A stretch of 64,000 nt of DNA from Deinococcus aetherius (GCF_025997855.1 NZ_AP026560.1:607501-671500); one strand, 5' to 3'; counted from the stretch's first letter, positions 1 through 10,967 are shown. Program-made: numbers and translations. The notes: generated by a model not told the origin, from the sequence alone.

Positions 1-804
1 GTCGTAGGGGAGGGCGAAGTGCAGGCGCCCGTCCACGCCCGGCCGGGCGAGGTCGAAAGCCAGCACGAGGGGGCTCGCCTGCCGCTCCAGGGCGCGCGGC
101 GGCACGTCCATCACGCTGACGAGGGCGTACACGCCCCCCGCGCCTCCCGGTGCCCGCACCGTGTGGGTGCTGTAGAGCCTCACCCCGCTCCAGCGGGCGC
201 TGTACGGCTCGCGCAGCCCCAGCTCCCGCGCCAGGGGGGCCAGCGCCAGGCTGTAGAGGTTGTACGCGTCCACCGGCCGGGAGGCCGTGCCCAGCCTCAG
301 CGCCACCTTCCCCACCCGCAGTTCGGGATTCACCCAGCCGCGCACCCGCACGTCCAGCCCGGCCCTCAGCAGCGACCGCGCCAACGTGTTCGCGTCGAGG
401 TACACCTGCCCGCTTCCGTAGTCGCGCACCAGCGCCCGGCTTAGGTAGGGCTCCCCCCGGCCCTCCCCGGTTTCCACGACCACCGGCCGAGACGTGTTTG
501 GAAAGGTGAGGACGGGCCGGGTGGGCGGGCCCGACACCCCCACCCCCGCCCGCCGCAACTCGGCCTGAAGGCTCCGCAGATCGAGGTACGTGAAGGGACC
601 GGCGGGCAGGGCGTAGGTCGGCCGGTAGCCCTGCACCTGCGCCAGCCCCGGCGAGAGGGTGGTCACGGCCACGAACGCCCCGCCGCCCAGGAGCGCGCTG
701 AGCAGCGCCCTGCGCACCACGGTCGGCAGGAGGGAAACGCGCGTCGGCCCCGGGCCCGCCCCTTCCGGCTCGGTGACTTCACGCCGTCCGCCCTCGTCCC
801 TCAT
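1..804 (-). CDS. Membrane-anchored protein of unknown function (3' part outside window)
   Basis: The reading frame opens at an ATG at 804 on the minus strand and runs 268 codons to the window edge without a stop, so its C-terminus is missing. The first ~25 residues are charged and Pro/Gly-rich. They are followed by a hydrophobic stretch at about residues 28-52 that can act as a signal anchor. The rest looks like an extracytoplasmic soluble domain rich in Leu, Val, Arg and Tyr, with repeated short segments of the type LRxGLDVRV. I do not recognise a family. Codon use is ordinary for this genome (G/C at third positions), which supports a real gene. Confidence 0.7.
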   Translation of the reverse strand, partial: MRDEGGRREVTEPEGAGPGPTRVSLLPTVVRRALLSALLGGGAFVAVTTLSPGLAQVQGYRPTYALPAGPFTYLDLRSLQAELRRAGVGVSGPPTRPVLTFPNTSRPVVVETGEGRGEPYLSRALVRDYGSGQVYLDANTLARSLLRAGLDVRVRGWVNPELRVGKVALRLGTASRPVDAYNLYSLALAPLARELGLREPYSARWSGVRLYSTHTVRAPGGAGGVYALVSVMDVPPRALERQASPLVLAFDLARPGVDGRLHFALPYD

Positions 805-889
805 ACGACCTCCCCACGTCTGGAGCTGGGTTCTGAACGTCCTCAATTCCTTCCGCGCGGCGAGGGCCGAAACTCCCCCGCCCCGCCCT

Positions 890-1699
890 TCAGAGCCAGG
901 GCTTCTTGCCCAGCACGTACTGCCCGTAGAACTCCTCGTCCGACTTCGTGAGGTAGAGGATGCCCTCGACGAGGCCGAGCAGCCCGATGGCCCCACTCAC
1001 CAGGGCGGCCAGCGGCACGGTGATGATCAGCCCGAGGCCGAGCGTGATCAGCCCCAGCAGGAGGGCCAGAATCCACACGCCGATGTTGGCCCCCAGCATG
1101 ATCAGGCCGGGCGTGTTCATCCCCAGGTAGAACTTGTGAACGCCCAGACTCCCCAGCACGATGCCGAGCAACCCCGCGATCAGCTTCTTCTGCGCGATGT
1201 CGGCGGGCACGTCGGACGACGTGGAGGAGGCGACGGGCCGCATGGGCTGAAGCCAGTCCTGCACCCCGCCGGAGGACGGGGGAACGACCTGCGGGCCGGT
1301 GGGCATCGTCGGGTTCTTCGCCGCATTGCCCGTGGCGTGGGCGATCCAGTCGTCCTCCCTGGCCGGGGGCGGGGTCGTGGGGGCAGGGGCGACGGGTGGG
1401 GGAGACGCCTCTGGGATGCGCAGGTCGTTCGCGGGCTCGGCGGAGACGGCCGGGTTCTCGGCCGTGTTGCTCGTGACACGCGTGATCCAGTCGTCCTCGG
1501 CGGCGGGCTGGGAAGGAGCGGCGGGGGGAGGCGACTCCTCGGGACGACGCGGCTCGCCGCCCGTCGCTTCACTCGGCGAAGGGGTGACGGTGACCGGCTG
1601 GGGGTTCGCCTGGACGCGCAGCACCTCGTCCACCCAGGACGGCACGCTGGGCTGGGGAGCGGGTTCGTTGCCGGGCGACTGATCTTCGGGCTTGGTCAT
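890..1699 (-). CDS. TM2 domain-containing membrane protein
   Basis: The protein has 269 residues. The first ~165 are Pro/Ser/Thr-rich and probably disordered. The C-terminal ~100 form a TM2 domain: after AQKKLIAG come GxxGVHKFYLG (the typical TM2 signature with HKFYLG), then two long hydrophobic segments (about residues 196-248), ending in a short tail. TM2 proteins are membrane proteins of largely unknown role. The disordered part carries a repeated short motif: DDWI followed by TxNxAxNP at about residues 69-83 and 116-130, with related WVDEV and QDWL segments at each end. I chose the ATG at 1699 over an upstream in-frame start because AGGAGG sits about 7 bases before it. Confidence 0.85.
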   Translation of the reverse strand: MTKPEDQSPGNEPAPQPSVPSWVDEVLRVQANPQPVTVTPSPSEATGGEPRRPEESPPPAAPSQPAAEDDWITRVTSNTAENPAVSAEPANDLRIPEASPPPVAPAPTTPPPAREDDWIAHATGNAAKNPTMPTGPQVVPPSSGGVQDWLQPMRPVASSTSSDVPADIAQKKLIAGLLGIVLGSLGVHKFYLGMNTPGLIMLGANIGVWILALLLGLITLGLGLIITVPLAALVSGAIGLLGLVEGILYLTKSDEEFYGQYVLGKKPWL

Positions 1700-1808
1700 G
1701 CCTGACGCCTCCTGCCCCACAGTACGCTCACGGGTGAAGGAGGGTTGCGTCCACCGAAAGTAGAGTCTCGATGTGTCCCCCACCCTGAGTTGGAGACGAT
1801 AAGGAGGA

Positions 1809-2468
1809 TTACTCGTCTCCTTGCAGGCGACTTAGAGTGGCAACTTGGCGGGCAAGGGGTGTGAGAGTCCAAACCATCCCTTCTCCTCCCCGAAGTTGTA
1901 GCGAAACAATTACCCACTCACTGCCCTTATCCAGCGGCCTCTCTTTTGTCAATAGTCCCAGTTGTTCTAACCCAAGCAGGGCGGCCATAAATTCCTGTCG
2001 GGTGAGTCCTGCCACCGTGACGTGACTGTCATCTGGAAAAGCATCTGTGTAGGGATCAATTGGATCGAGCAATTGAAAATACTCGACGAACACGCGCAGT
2101 TCTCGGTCAGACATACCTTCGACGATCCGCATGGTCTGGAACTTGTCGAGTTGGGGCACTGGGAAATTTAGGATGCACCCGGCGAGGGCACGGGCGATGA
2201 AACGGAGTTTGTCCTCCGATTCGGCCATTTCGGCAGCACGAACGGCTTGCACGACATTCGCTTGGAAGGCATCGGAGCGCAGGTAGGCGTGATTCACGCG
2301 CGTGGAGAGCTTCTGGTGGACGAGGTTCAGTTCGTACTCAAGGTGTTTGGCAAGGCGTGCTGCCTGTCTCTGGTTGGCATAGGCGTACCACCCTTGCAGA
2401 GCGGCGGCAGGGAGCCCGAACGGTTCCAGTGTTTGCAGAACGGGCAGCAGTGGTTCCAGCGCGTTCAT
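1809..2468 (-). CDS. Hypothetical protein downstream of NAMPT
   Basis: A 219-residue, mostly helical protein that I do not recognise. Residues ~30-60 (KHLEYELNLVHQKLSTRVNH) look amphipathic, and there is no convincing membrane span. It starts 2 nt after the stop of the NAMPT gene, so the two are probably cotranscribed and translationally coupled. Its base composition is visibly lower in GC and its codons less biased than its neighbours (many AAT, ATT, CAA and TTG codons), which suggests later acquisition. The link to NAD metabolism rests on position only. Confidence 0.7.
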   Translation of the reverse strand: MNALEPLLPVLQTLEPFGLPAAALQGWYAYANQRQAARLAKHLEYELNLVHQKLSTRVNHAYLRSDAFQANVVQAVRAAEMAESEDKLRFIARALAGCILNFPVPQLDKFQTMRIVEGMSDRELRVFVEYFQLLDPIDPYTDAFPDDSHVTVAGLTRQEFMAALLGLEQLGLLTKERPLDKGSEWVIVSLQLRGGEGMVWTLTPLARQVATLSRLQGDE

Positions 2469-2470
2469 CC

Positions 2471-3862
2471 CTACGCCCGTCCCCTGACTTCCTCCAGCGT
2501 GTCCCGCACCAGCACTTCCCCGTCCCGGTACACCGTCCGCATGAGAGAGCCCGGGAAGTCGGTGTCGAACGTCCTGTACTGCCGCGTCACCATGCGCCCA
2601 TTCTCCATCACGAGGTCGAGCACGCCGTCCTTGCTGCGCTTGCCGGGGTCGGTCACCGGGTCCTTGTAGATGCCCCGGTACTCGCCGCCGATGACACCCG
2701 CGCTGGCCTTGTAGGCGAACCTCTGGGTGTCGCGGTCCACCTTTTGCAGCAGCGCGCCGCCCATGCCGAAGGCCACGTTCTCGGCCGAGAAGCCGTCCAC
2801 GGTGAGGTTCTGGAGAATCTGGCGGATAGTCGTCTCGTCGATGCCGTCACCCTGAATCACCCGGACGTGCTGGAGCACCCGGAAGCCCTTGCTGTTGGTG
2901 GTCGTGCCGAACTTGGCGGCCAACGCATTTACGGCGAGGCGCACCATCGCGGGGGGATCGCCGGAGTCGGGGCGGACGACGAGGGTGGCGCCGCTCTCCT
3001 CGACCTCCCGCCGCAGGGTCTCGCCCCAGTGGACGTTGATCGCGTGCTTGAGGTCGTACGAATCGCTGACGACCGCGAAGATGCCCCCCGGCTTGCCGAA
3101 CTGCCGGACCATGTTGCGGTACGCCTCGACCTCGCACTCCTGGCCCCAGCTCGTGACCGTGGAGTGCTCGGCGGCGGGGATGGAAAAGCCCGCCACGTCC
3201 GCCCCGTAGTGGTTGCGCGCCACCCGCAGCGCCTCCAACGTGTCCGAGCCCAGGAAGTTGACGAGGTGCGCGAGCCCGCCCAGCCCCGCGCTCTCGCGGC
3301 TGCTCACCCCGCGCGAGCCGAAGTCGTGCAGCTTGAAGGGCAACTCCTCGGCGGCGCGGTCGCTCGTGCGTTCCAGTTCGGCGCGGATGATCTCGCTGAG
3401 ATAGTAGCTCTGGGTGCAGACAGTCGTTGGATACCACACGCGCATCAACATTGTCTCGAACCACCCCACCAGCCACGGCAGCTCGGGGTCGGTGTTCGTC
3501 ACGCTCATCAAGACGTTGTGGATGGGCACCACCGTCCCCTCGGGCACGGCGCGGATTTCAAGGGGCAGCCGCCCGCCGTGGACCTCCACCACCCGCAGCC
3601 AGCCCTCGTAGGGGAAGGGCTCGCCGTGCGCCTCGATGAGGGCGCGGGCTTCTTCCACGTTCTCCCGCGTCACCCGCCGCGTCAGGTAGCGGTCGAGGAG
3701 GTACTGAAGCCCGAAAAAGCGCGTTGCCGGGTACCGCCCCCCGCGCGACTCCAGGTAGGAGAACAGCCACGTCGTCCCCTGCGGGTACTGGAGAAAGTGG
3801 CTACTCTTGTACGAGTCGGTGTCGAGGATGAGGTTCTGGTCGTCGAGGTGGGGCAGCGTCAT
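2471..3862 (-). CDS. nadV: Nicotinamide phosphoribosyltransferase (NAMPT)
   Basis: A 463-residue protein of the NAMPT family, which condenses nicotinamide with PRPP to NMN in NAD salvage. It starts with the family's N-terminal pattern (DTDSYKSSHFLQYP) followed by FSYLESRGG. Further family segments are LHDFGSRGVSSRESA, the active-site His region AAEHSTVTSWG, VSDSYDLKHAINVHWG and VVRPDSGDPPAM, then GDGID and GMGGALLQKVDRDT. Length is normal for bacterial NadV. AGGAGG precedes the ATG by about 6 bases. The upstream neighbour encodes the next enzyme of the route, NMN adenylyltransferase. The 115-base gap between them holds ATGAGT repeats that may be an operator. Confidence 0.95.
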   Translation of the reverse strand: MTLPHLDDQNLILDTDSYKSSHFLQYPQGTTWLFSYLESRGGRYPATRFFGLQYLLDRYLTRRVTRENVEEARALIEAHGEPFPYEGWLRVVEVHGGRLPLEIRAVPEGTVVPIHNVLMSVTNTDPELPWLVGWFETMLMRVWYPTTVCTQSYYLSEIIRAELERTSDRAAEELPFKLHDFGSRGVSSRESAGLGGLAHLVNFLGSDTLEALRVARNHYGADVAGFSIPAAEHSTVTSWGQECEVEAYRNMVRQFGKPGGIFAVVSDSYDLKHAINVHWGETLRREVEESGATLVVRPDSGDPPAMVRLAVNALAAKFGTTTNSKGFRVLQHVRVIQGDGIDETTIRQILQNLTVDGFSAENVAFGMGGALLQKVDRDTQRFAYKASAGVIGGEYRGIYKDPVTDPGKRSKDGVLDLVMENGRMVTRQYRTFDTDFPGSLMRTVYRDGEVLVRDTLEEVRGRA

Positions 3863-3883
3863 GGGGGCCTCCTGGGGAACGGC

Positions 3884-3930
3884 TTTCTTGACTCATCTTT
3901 GCTCTTAGTAATTATGAGTTGAATGAGTTG
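3884..3930 (-). promoter_or_regulatory. ATGAGT repeat cluster upstream of nadV
   Basis: The 115-base gap between the NMN adenylyltransferase and nadV contains ATGAGT at 3914-3919 and 3923-3928 (starts 9 bases apart) and the inverse ACTCAT at 3891-3896. The stretch between is AT-rich, unlike the surroundings, and includes TAATTA- and TACTAA-like sequences that could serve as a -10. This arrangement is consistent with an operator and promoter for nadV. The regulator is unknown; NrtR-type NAD repressors are one possibility by analogy only. Confidence 0.35.
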
Positions 3931-3977
3931 GAGTGATCCCCGCCGGGGGTACACTTCCCCCCGTTGCCCATCTCTCC

Positions 3978-5042
3978 CTACCCCCGCATCAGGAAGTGTT
4001 CGATGATCGCGTGATGGTCCTCGAAGAACAGTTCGGGGTGGCCCAGGGCCTCGGAAAGCGGCATCCAGAAGGCGTCGGCGGCGTCGCTGGCGGCGCGGAG
4101 GATGGGCAGTTGGCCGATGCCGAGGTCGAAGTGGAAGGCGTGGGTGACGGTGCGCCCGCGCTGGCTGCGGTCGGGGTAGTCGAAGACGGCCTGAGCGCGT
4201 AGGGCGGCGGGGAGGTTCACTCCCTCGCCCAGCCCGGTCTCCTCGCGGACCTCACGGACGGCGCATTCCACGAGCGTTTCTCCCTGTTCCAGGAAGCCGC
4301 CCGGCATGGCGAGGCGCCCGCGCCCCGGCAGTCCGGCCCGCCGCACGATCAGCACGTGCCCGCTGCGGGTGACCACCCCGTCGGCCGTGACGAAGACGGG
4401 CGGGAAGGGCGCGTCCTTCCAGGCGGCGCGGTACTCGCGCAGGTAGTCGAACTCGGCGCGCAGCTCGGCGTACTCGGGCGTCCCCCGAAAGGTGGTCAGG
4501 AAGGTGTGGACGGCGGGCGGGACCATGCCGGAGACGTCCTCCAGGCGGTCCTCGAAGTAGGCCTTGCGCACGTCGGTCGCGCTCAGGGGGCTGACCACAT
4601 GGGTGGGGATGAACTCCCAACCCGGGAAGGAGCGCAGGTAGTAGCTGCTCTCGTCCTTCATGTGGCCGATGAGGGCCACGTCGCTGCTGCCGCGCGTGTG
4701 CTCGCCGACCCCGCGCTGCACCTCGGAAAGCCACAGGCCCTCGTTGTAGAAGTAGTCGCGCACATGGACGAAGAGGAGGCGGCTGCGTGCAACACCCGCC
4801 TCGGCGAGCATGGCCGTGACGACCCCCTGGCGCTCGTCGGCCGTGAAGGGATTTTTGGTGTTGCGCGCGGCGCGGGCGCTGCCGATCACCACGATCAGCT
4901 TCTGGACGCTCCTGAGGGCTTCGAGCATCACGAGGAGGTGGGCCTGGTGGGGCGGCTCAAACCTCCCGATGTAGACCCCGAAGGTGCGTTTGCGCCGGGC
5001 CGGTGGGGGAGGGGACAGGGCGGGGTCGCGCGGGGCGGTCAT
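3978..5042 (-). CDS. nadM: Bifunctional NMN adenylyltransferase / Nudix hydrolase
   Basis: A 354-residue two-domain protein. Residues ~18-190 are a nucleotidyltransferase of the NadM type, with [15 protein letters not shown] (the HxxH motif that binds ATP) and a later [10 protein letters not shown] segment. Residues ~210-350 are a Nudix domain with the full box [20 protein letters not shown] followed by ETGLGEG. The fusion makes NAD from NMN and ATP and probably hydrolyses ADP-ribose or a related nucleotide; the same fusion is known from Synechocystis and Francisella. It sits directly upstream of nadV, giving nicotinamide to NMN to NAD in one cluster. A TATGGT box at 5049-5054, 6 bases before the ATG, points to a leaderless transcript. 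Confidence 0.93.
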   Translation of the reverse strand: MTAPRDPALSPPPPARRKRTFGVYIGRFEPPHQAHLLVMLEALRSVQKLIVVIGSARAARNTKNPFTADERQGVVTAMLAEAGVARSRLLFVHVRDYFYNEGLWLSEVQRGVGEHTRGSSDVALIGHMKDESSYYLRSFPGWEFIPTHVVSPLSATDVRKAYFEDRLEDVSGMVPPAVHTFLTTFRGTPEYAELRAEFDYLREYRAAWKDAPFPPVFVTADGVVTRSGHVLIVRRAGLPGRGRLAMPGGFLEQGETLVECAVREVREETGLGEGVNLPAALRAQAVFDYPDRSQRGRTVTHAFHFDLGIGQLPILRAASDAADAFWMPLSEALGHPELFFEDHHAIIEHFLMRG

Positions 5043-5178
5043 GAGCCCACCATAAGTCCTGGGGGCCGTGCTGGTGGGCCGGGGAGGGCCGCCCCTGCCC
5101 GTCCGGCGACGGAAGGATAAAGATTTGTGCCCGGGCCCCCGCGTTCAACGCCCACCCGCCCAGGGCGTAGTGTGAACC

Positions 5179-5676
5179 ATGCGCGAACTCGGCACGTCGG
5201 CAGCGGCCCTTGTTCTCACCGTCAGCCTCGGCGTGGCCGGGGCCGGGGGGGCCCAGGCGCCCACCCCGGGGGGCGGACAGGTCCAGGCCGCGACGCCCGC
5301 CACCGTCGCCTCCGCCCTGCGCGAGGCCGGGTACGGCGTGACCGTCAACCCGGTCGAGGGCGACGACGAGCCCAGCCTGACGGTCAAGGCGGGCGACTAC
5401 GAACTCGACGTGTGGTTCAGCGGCTGCAAGGGCACGACCTGCGACCGCGTGACGGCGAGCACCAACTGGGACTACAGCGATGACGAGGACAGCCTCGACA
5501 CCGACCTCGTCAACGAGTGGAACAGCAACTTCTTCACCCAGGCCTACGTCTACGAGGGTGCTTACTACCTCGACACGACCCTCCCCCTGCGGGGGGGCTA
5601 CACCAAGGTGGCCCTCAAGGCCTGGATGGAGGACTACCTCGGCGACGTGAAGGACTTCGAGGCCGAGCTGCCCTGA
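5179..5676 (+). CDS. Exported YbjN-domain protein
   Basis: A 165-residue protein with an N-terminal signal peptide (Arg-Glu, then a hydrophobic Ala/Val/Leu run, cleavage likely after GGAQA near residue 26). The remainder resembles YbjN/DUF1790 domains: a helix with ALREAGYGV, strands through LTVKAGDYELDVWF, a Cys pair in GCKGTTCDRV, and a C-terminal helix ALKAWMEDYLGDVKDFEAE. YbjN proteins are chaperone-like and of unclear function; an exported version probably acts at the envelope. TAGTGT at 5168-5173 lies 5 bases before the ATG, so the message is likely leaderless. Confidence 0.75.
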   Translation: MRELGTSAAALVLTVSLGVAGAGGAQAPTPGGGQVQAATPATVASALREAGYGVTVNPVEGDDEPSLTVKAGDYELDVWFSGCKGTTCDRVTASTNWDYSDDEDSLDTDLVNEWNSNFFTQAYVYEGAYYLDTTLPLRGGYTKVALKAWMEDYLGDVKDFEAELP

Positions 5677-5754
5677 GCCGGGGACCCGTCACCCCTTCCC
5701 GGCACCTCGACATGACTCCCCCCACCGCCGATCCCCCGTGCCAGAATTGCCGCC

Positions 5755-6195
<441 letters not shown>

Positions 6196-6286
6196 CCTCA
6201 CCGTTCGTGAACGGCCTGACACTGCCCCCCGCCGTGTGTCGACCCTTCCGTGGGGTTTTTCAAGCGTTTCGGATAAAGGGTTCCCT

Positions 6287-6292
6287 TATATT
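6287..6292 (+). promoter_or_regulatory. -10 box TATATT of leaderless PP2C gene
   Basis: TATATT ends 6 bases before the ATG at 6299. This leaves no room for a ribosome binding site and implies that transcription starts at or next to the start codon. It fixes the start at 6299 rather than at an in-frame GTG at 6236, which lies upstream of the promoter. Confidence 0.7.
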
Positions 6293-6298
6293 GGTCAC

Positions 6299-7357
6299 AT
6301 GTCCGCCGCCGTGACGCCCCCACTGTCCTCCGGGCTGCTCACGGACGTGGGGCGGCAACGGGACGTGAACCAGGACGCGGCCCTGGCCCTCGACCTGCCG
6401 GGGGGTGGGCTGTTCGCCGTGGCGGACGGCATGGGGGGGCACGCGGCGGGGGAACTCGCGGCCAACCTGGCGCTCGACACGCTGGGCCAGCGTTACCTCG
6501 GGGGGCGCGGCCAGCCGCCCGAACGGCTCGCGGAGGCGGTGCAGGCGGCGAACCTCGCGGTGTTGCGCCACGCGGTCGGCGAGTACGTCGGGATGGGCAC
6601 CACCCTGCTCGCGGTGCTCGTCGACCGGGGCGCGGCCATCGTCGCGCACGTGGGCGACTCGCGGGCGTACCTGCTGCGCGGGGGTGAACTCCACCGCCTC
6701 ACCGACGACCACTCCTGGGTAGCCGAGCAACTGCGGCTGGGGCACCTCACCGAGGAAGAGGCGCGCGACCACCAGTGGCGCAGCGTGGTGAACAACGCCC
6801 TGGGCGGCGAGGAGCGGGTGAGGCTCGAACTCTTCGGGCTGCCCCTGCGTGCCGGTGACCGTCTGTTGCTGTGCAGCGACGGCCTGAGCGGCGTCCTGAC
6901 CGACGCCGAACTCCTCGACCTGCTCGCGCGTCCCCTCGCGTCCGACGGGACGGCCCGCCTCCTGGTGGACGCGGCGAACGACGCGGGGGGCCCGGACAAC
7001 ATCACCGCCGTGGTCGTGGACGTGCAGCGCCCCGGGAGACTGCCGCGCTACACCCTCCCCGAGCGGCAGGGGGACGGGCCCACCTACGTCGATGTTCTCC
7101 TCAGCGCCCGGCGGGGGAGCAGCCCCCTGACCTACCTGCTGCTGACGGTGGCGTACTTCACCCTGCTGGGCGTGATGCTCATTCCCGAACGCCGCCTCCT
7201 GATCGGCCTTGTCGGCGCCCTGCTGCTGGGGGGGGTCATGACCCTCCAGCGGGTGATGCGCGCCCGCCAGGGCCAGCCCTTCTCGCGCCCGGCGGCCCTG
7301 ACCCGCGCGCTGAATCCGGCCCTCTCCCGCCCGACCCGCTTCCGCCGGGAGGGCTGA
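6299..7357 (+). CDS. PP2C-type serine/threonine phosphatase, membrane-anchored
   Basis: A 352-residue protein. The N-terminal ~240 residues form a PP2C (PPM) phosphatase with the metal-binding motifs in order: [12 protein letters not shown] (residues 16-27), [12 protein letters not shown] (41-52), [35 protein letters not shown] and [11 protein letters not shown]. All the acidic metal ligands are present. The C-terminal part has two hydrophobic segments around residues 275-325 ([18 protein letters not shown] and [15 protein letters not shown]) that should hold the enzyme at the inner membrane with the phosphatase in the cytoplasm. Such enzymes usually oppose PknB-type kinases; none is encoded nearby. 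Confidence 0.93.
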   Translation: MSAAVTPPLSSGLLTDVGRQRDVNQDAALALDLPGGGLFAVADGMGGHAAGELAANLALDTLGQRYLGGRGQPPERLAEAVQAANLAVLRHAVGEYVGMGTTLLAVLVDRGAAIVAHVGDSRAYLLRGGELHRLTDDHSWVAEQLRLGHLTEEEARDHQWRSVVNNALGGEERVRLELFGLPLRAGDRLLLCSDGLSGVLTDAELLDLLARPLASDGTARLLVDAANDAGGPDNITAVVVDVQRPGRLPRYTLPERQGDGPTYVDVLLSARRGSSPLTYLLLTVAYFTLLGVMLIPERRLLIGLVGALLLGGVMTLQRVMRARQGQPFSRPAALTRALNPALSRPTRFRREG

Positions 7358-7402
7358 GCGCGGGCAGGAGTTCCCTCCGGCCCGCCCCGCTAGAGTGGGG
7401 GC

Positions 7403-7780
7403 ATGAAAGACATCGTGGAGACCGGGGACGCGCCCGCCGCTATCGGCCCGTACAGCCAGGCCACCTTGCTCGGGAGGCTCGTGGTCACCAGCGGCCAGAT
7501 TCCCCTGCGTCCCGACGGGACCCCCGTGGAAGGCGGCATCGAGGCGCAGACGCGTCAGGTGCTCGACAACCTGCGGGCCGTCCTCGCCGCCGCCGGGACG
7601 GACCTCGGCCACGTCGTCAAGACCACCGTGTTCCTCGCCGACATGAACGAGTTCTCGGCCATGAATGCCGTGTACGCGGAGTACTTCGAGGCGCCCTACC
7701 CGGCCCGCTCGACCGTCCAGGTCGCCCGCCTGCCCCGCGATGTGCGGGTCGAGATCGAGGCCATCGCCGAGCGCCCCTGA
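7403..7780 (+). CDS. ridA: RidA family enamine/imine deaminase
   Basis: A 125-residue protein of the RidA/YjgF/UK114 family. These trimeric cytosolic enzymes hydrolyse reactive 2-aminoacrylate and other imines released by PLP enzymes. Signatures are [11 protein letters not shown] near the N-terminus, VVTSGQIPL, the helix [26 protein letters not shown], and the active-site region [23 protein letters not shown] with the conserved Arg of PARS. Length is normal. TAGAGT at 7391-7396 is 6 bases before the ATG, indicating a leaderless transcript. Confidence 0.95.
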   Translation: MKDIVETGDAPAAIGPYSQATLLGRLVVTSGQIPLRPDGTPVEGGIEAQTRQVLDNLRAVLAAAGTDLGHVVKTTVFLADMNEFSAMNAVYAEYFEAPYPARSTVQVARLPRDVRVEIEAIAERP

Positions 7781-7840
7781 GCGCCCCCTTTGTGCCTCGG
7801 CTCCCCACGCGTGTCCCCCCGGCGTGACATCCTGCGGGGC

Positions 7841-8668
<828 letters not shown>

Positions 8669-8734
8669 GGACGGCGACGTGGGGGGGGCTCCTCGCAGGA
8701 GGGGCCTCTCCTCTTCTTGCCTCCCGGAGAAGGC

Positions 8735-9082
8735 GTGAGCGTTCTGGTCCTCCTGCTGCTGGGCGTGGCCGGGTGGGCCGCCGCTTCCTCCCGGCGCCCG
8801 CGAACCGGACAGGAGGTCGACCGGGGTTGGAAGGCCCCGTCGATTCGGACGGAGGCCCTGGGCAAGCTCGCCTTCCCCAACCGACCCCCTGGAAGGGGAA
8901 GACCCGGGGCCAGGCTCCTCCCCGCCCCCTTCCGCCCGGGAGACATCGTGAGGGTGGACGGCGAGTGGTATCACCTTCCCACGCTGCTCCGGCTGCATCA
9001 CGCTGGGCGCCTCGCGTGGGGCTCCCCGAGCTGGCGCGCCCTGGAGCAGGCCGGGCGGCGGGAGCGCGGGCGGCTGAATTAG
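8735..9082 (+). CDS. Small membrane-anchored protein, unknown function
   Basis: A 115-residue protein beginning with a hydrophobic segment ([17 protein letters not shown]) that should serve as a membrane anchor. A Pro/Arg-rich linker follows, then a short C-terminal domain with [22 protein letters not shown]. The GTG at 8735 is chosen because GGAG lies 5 bases before it and it puts the hydrophobic run at the very N-terminus. It ends 21 bases before a strong hairpin terminator. I do not recognise a family. Confidence 0.6.
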   Translation: MSVLVLLLLGVAGWAAASSRRPRTGQEVDRGWKAPSIRTEALGKLAFPNRPPGRGRPGARLLPAPFRPGDIVRVDGEWYHLPTLLRLHHAGRLAWGSPSWRALEQAGRRERGRLN

Positions 9083-9103
9083 GGCGGGGCGCAGAACAGA
9101 CGA

Positions 9104-9132
9104 AAGAGTCCCTCCGACCTGGAGGGACTCTT
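9104..9132. terminator. Bidirectional terminator between convergent genes
   Basis: A perfect 12-bp stem, AAGAGTCCCTCC at 9104-9115 paired with GGAGGGACTCTT at 9121-9132, has a 5-base loop. It separates the plus-strand gene ending at 9082 from the minus-strand protease ending at 9147 and can serve both. Confidence 0.85.
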
Positions 9133-9146
9133 CTCGTGGCTGGGAT

Positions 9147-10967
9147 TTACCGGCGGACGACCTTGTCGACCTCGGCGGTGCCGGTGTAGCTCGTCTGGGC
9201 GTTGAGGTAGCCCTTGAGGACGACCTTCCAGTTGCCCGCGACCGGGTTGGGGATGCTGACGGCCTCACCCGTGCTCGTGCCCTGGGCGCTGGAGCCGACA
9301 AGCTGGCCCGAGGGGTTGTAGACCTCCAGGTCGAGGTCGTAGGCGGGGTTCCCCCACTCGGTCGCCACGCGCAGGGCACTGGCGCCCGAGGGCACGCTGA
9401 GGGTGTGGGCGTCCTGCGCGGTGGTCACGCAATTCACCTGGGGCCCGCAGACGCTGGTGGTGACGGTGCCGCTCCAGCCGGGCAGGCCGGTCGTCGTGAC
9501 TGTGTAGCGGGCTGCGTTCTGACGCACCGCCTCGCGCACGGCGGCGTTCGCGTCCACGTAGCCGTAGCCGACCTCCCACAGTTCGCGGCGCTTGGTGACG
9601 ACCTGGTTGGGATCGAGGCCACTCGTGGCGGGCTCGGCGTAGTACATCGGGCGGCTGGTCTTCTGGAAGATCGCCATCACGCCGTCGAGCGTGAGCCCCG
9701 GGTTGGCCTCCAGCATCAGGGCGATCACGCCGCTGATGTGTGGGGTCGCCATACTGGTGCCGCTGATGGTGGCGTACTGGGGGTTGTCCACGTCGGGCAC
9801 GGTGGTCGCGGCGAGGCCGGTCTTGGCGCGGGCGGCGCTGATGTCCACGCCGGGGGCCGTCACGTCGGGGTGGACGAGCGCGTCCCCGGCGCGGCCACGG
9901 CTGGAGAAGTCGGCGAGGTAGCCCTTCTTGTCGCCCGCCGCCACGCTGATCACGCAGGGGCTGGCCGAGTACGGGTTGAGGGTGTTCGCCCCCGGGCCCT
10001 CGTTGCCCGCCGCGAAGGTCACGATCATGCCCGCGTCGTAGGCCCGCTTGGCGGCGAGGCTGATGGGGTTGTACGGGGCGAACTCGCCGCTCGATCCCCA
10101 GGAGTTGGAGATCACGCGCACGTTGTAGGTCTCGCGCACCTCGGGCTTCATCAGGTAGTCGAAGCCTTGCAGGGCGTAGAGGATGCTCAGGCCCTCGCCC
10201 GCGCCGACGCCGACCAGGGTGACCCCCGGCGCCACGCCGCGCCGCATCCGGGCCGAGCCCTCGGACGCCGCCCCGCTGCCGCCGATGGTGCTCGCCACGT
10301 GGGTGCCGTGCCCGCTCGTCGTGTCGCTGTCGGGGGTGTCCACGTACAGGTAGCCGCCCACGCCCGCGTCGGTGATCGGGCCGACCAGCTTCACGTTCTT
10401 GGCGACGTTCTTCAGGTCGGGGTGCGTGCCGTCGATCCCGGAGTCGAGCACCGCCACGCCCACGCCCTTGCCCGTCACCCCGTAGGTGCTCCGCGCCACG
10501 TCCGCCCCGATGAACTTCACGCTCTCGGCGAGTTTGTACTGCAGGGGCGCGTCCTGGTAGATCGAGGACAGGCCGGGGAGCTTCGCCTTGAGGGTCTCGA
10601 CCAGCTCGGGCGTGACGAGCGTCTTCACCGCGATCATCGGCAGGTTCTGGAACGCGCCCAGCCCCTTGCCGAGGTCCACAGGGAGGTTCGAGTCCATCCA
10701 CGTCACCGCGCGGCCCTTGGCGGTGTCGTCCGCGAAGGAGAGGATCAGGGTCCCCACCTGCCCGTAACGCATGGTGCCGTCCACCTGCACGCCGCTCGGC
10801 GCCGTGGCGTAGAGCGCGCTGCACGCCGAGGTCGTCGTGCCCGTCGCCAGGGTGCCCAGGGGGGCCCCGTTCGAGGAGGCGGAGGGAGCGGACATCTGGG
10901 GCGTGCTCTGCCCGCAGGCGGCGAGGAGGACGGTCAGGCTCAGGACGACGGGGGAGGTCTTCTTCAT
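9147..10967 (-). CDS. Subtilisin-like (S8) serine protease, lipoprotein
   Basis: A 606-residue exported protease. Residues 1-18 form a lipoprotein signal peptide with the lipobox LLAAC (Cys18), so the mature enzyme should be lipid-anchored outside the inner membrane. Residues ~60-150 look like an inhibitor-type propeptide. The catalytic domain (~155-475) has Asp175 ([10 protein letters not shown]), His220 (GHGTHVAST), the oxyanion Asn322 (AAGNEG) and Ser405 ([10 protein letters not shown]), so the triad is complete. The C-terminal ~100 residues form a beta-rich domain of the pre-peptidase type ([16 protein letters not shown]). GGAG precedes the ATG. It is probably a nutrient-scavenging or envelope protease. 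Confidence 0.93.
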   Translation of the reverse strand: MKKTSPVVLSLTVLLAACGQSTPQMSAPSASSNGAPLGTLATGTTTSACSALYATAPSGVQVDGTMRYGQVGTLILSFADDTAKGRAVTWMDSNLPVDLGKGLGAFQNLPMIAVKTLVTPELVETLKAKLPGLSSIYQDAPLQYKLAESVKFIGADVARSTYGVTGKGVGVAVLDSGIDGTHPDLKNVAKNVKLVGPITDAGVGGYLYVDTPDSDTTSGHGTHVASTIGGSGAASEGSARMRRGVAPGVTLVGVGAGEGLSILYALQGFDYLMKPEVRETYNVRVISNSWGSSGEFAPYNPISLAAKRAYDAGMIVTFAAGNEGPGANTLNPYSASPCVISVAAGDKKGYLADFSSRGRAGDALVHPDVTAPGVDISAARAKTGLAATTVPDVDNPQYATISGTSMATPHISGVIALMLEANPGLTLDGVMAIFQKTSRPMYYAEPATSGLDPNQVVTKRRELWEVGYGYVDANAAVREAVRQNAARYTVTTTGLPGWSGTVTTSVCGPQVNCVTTAQDAHTLSVPSGASALRVATEWGNPAYDLDLEVYNPSGQLVGSSAQGTSTGEAVSIPNPVAGNWKVVLKGYLNAQTSYTGTAEVDKVVRR

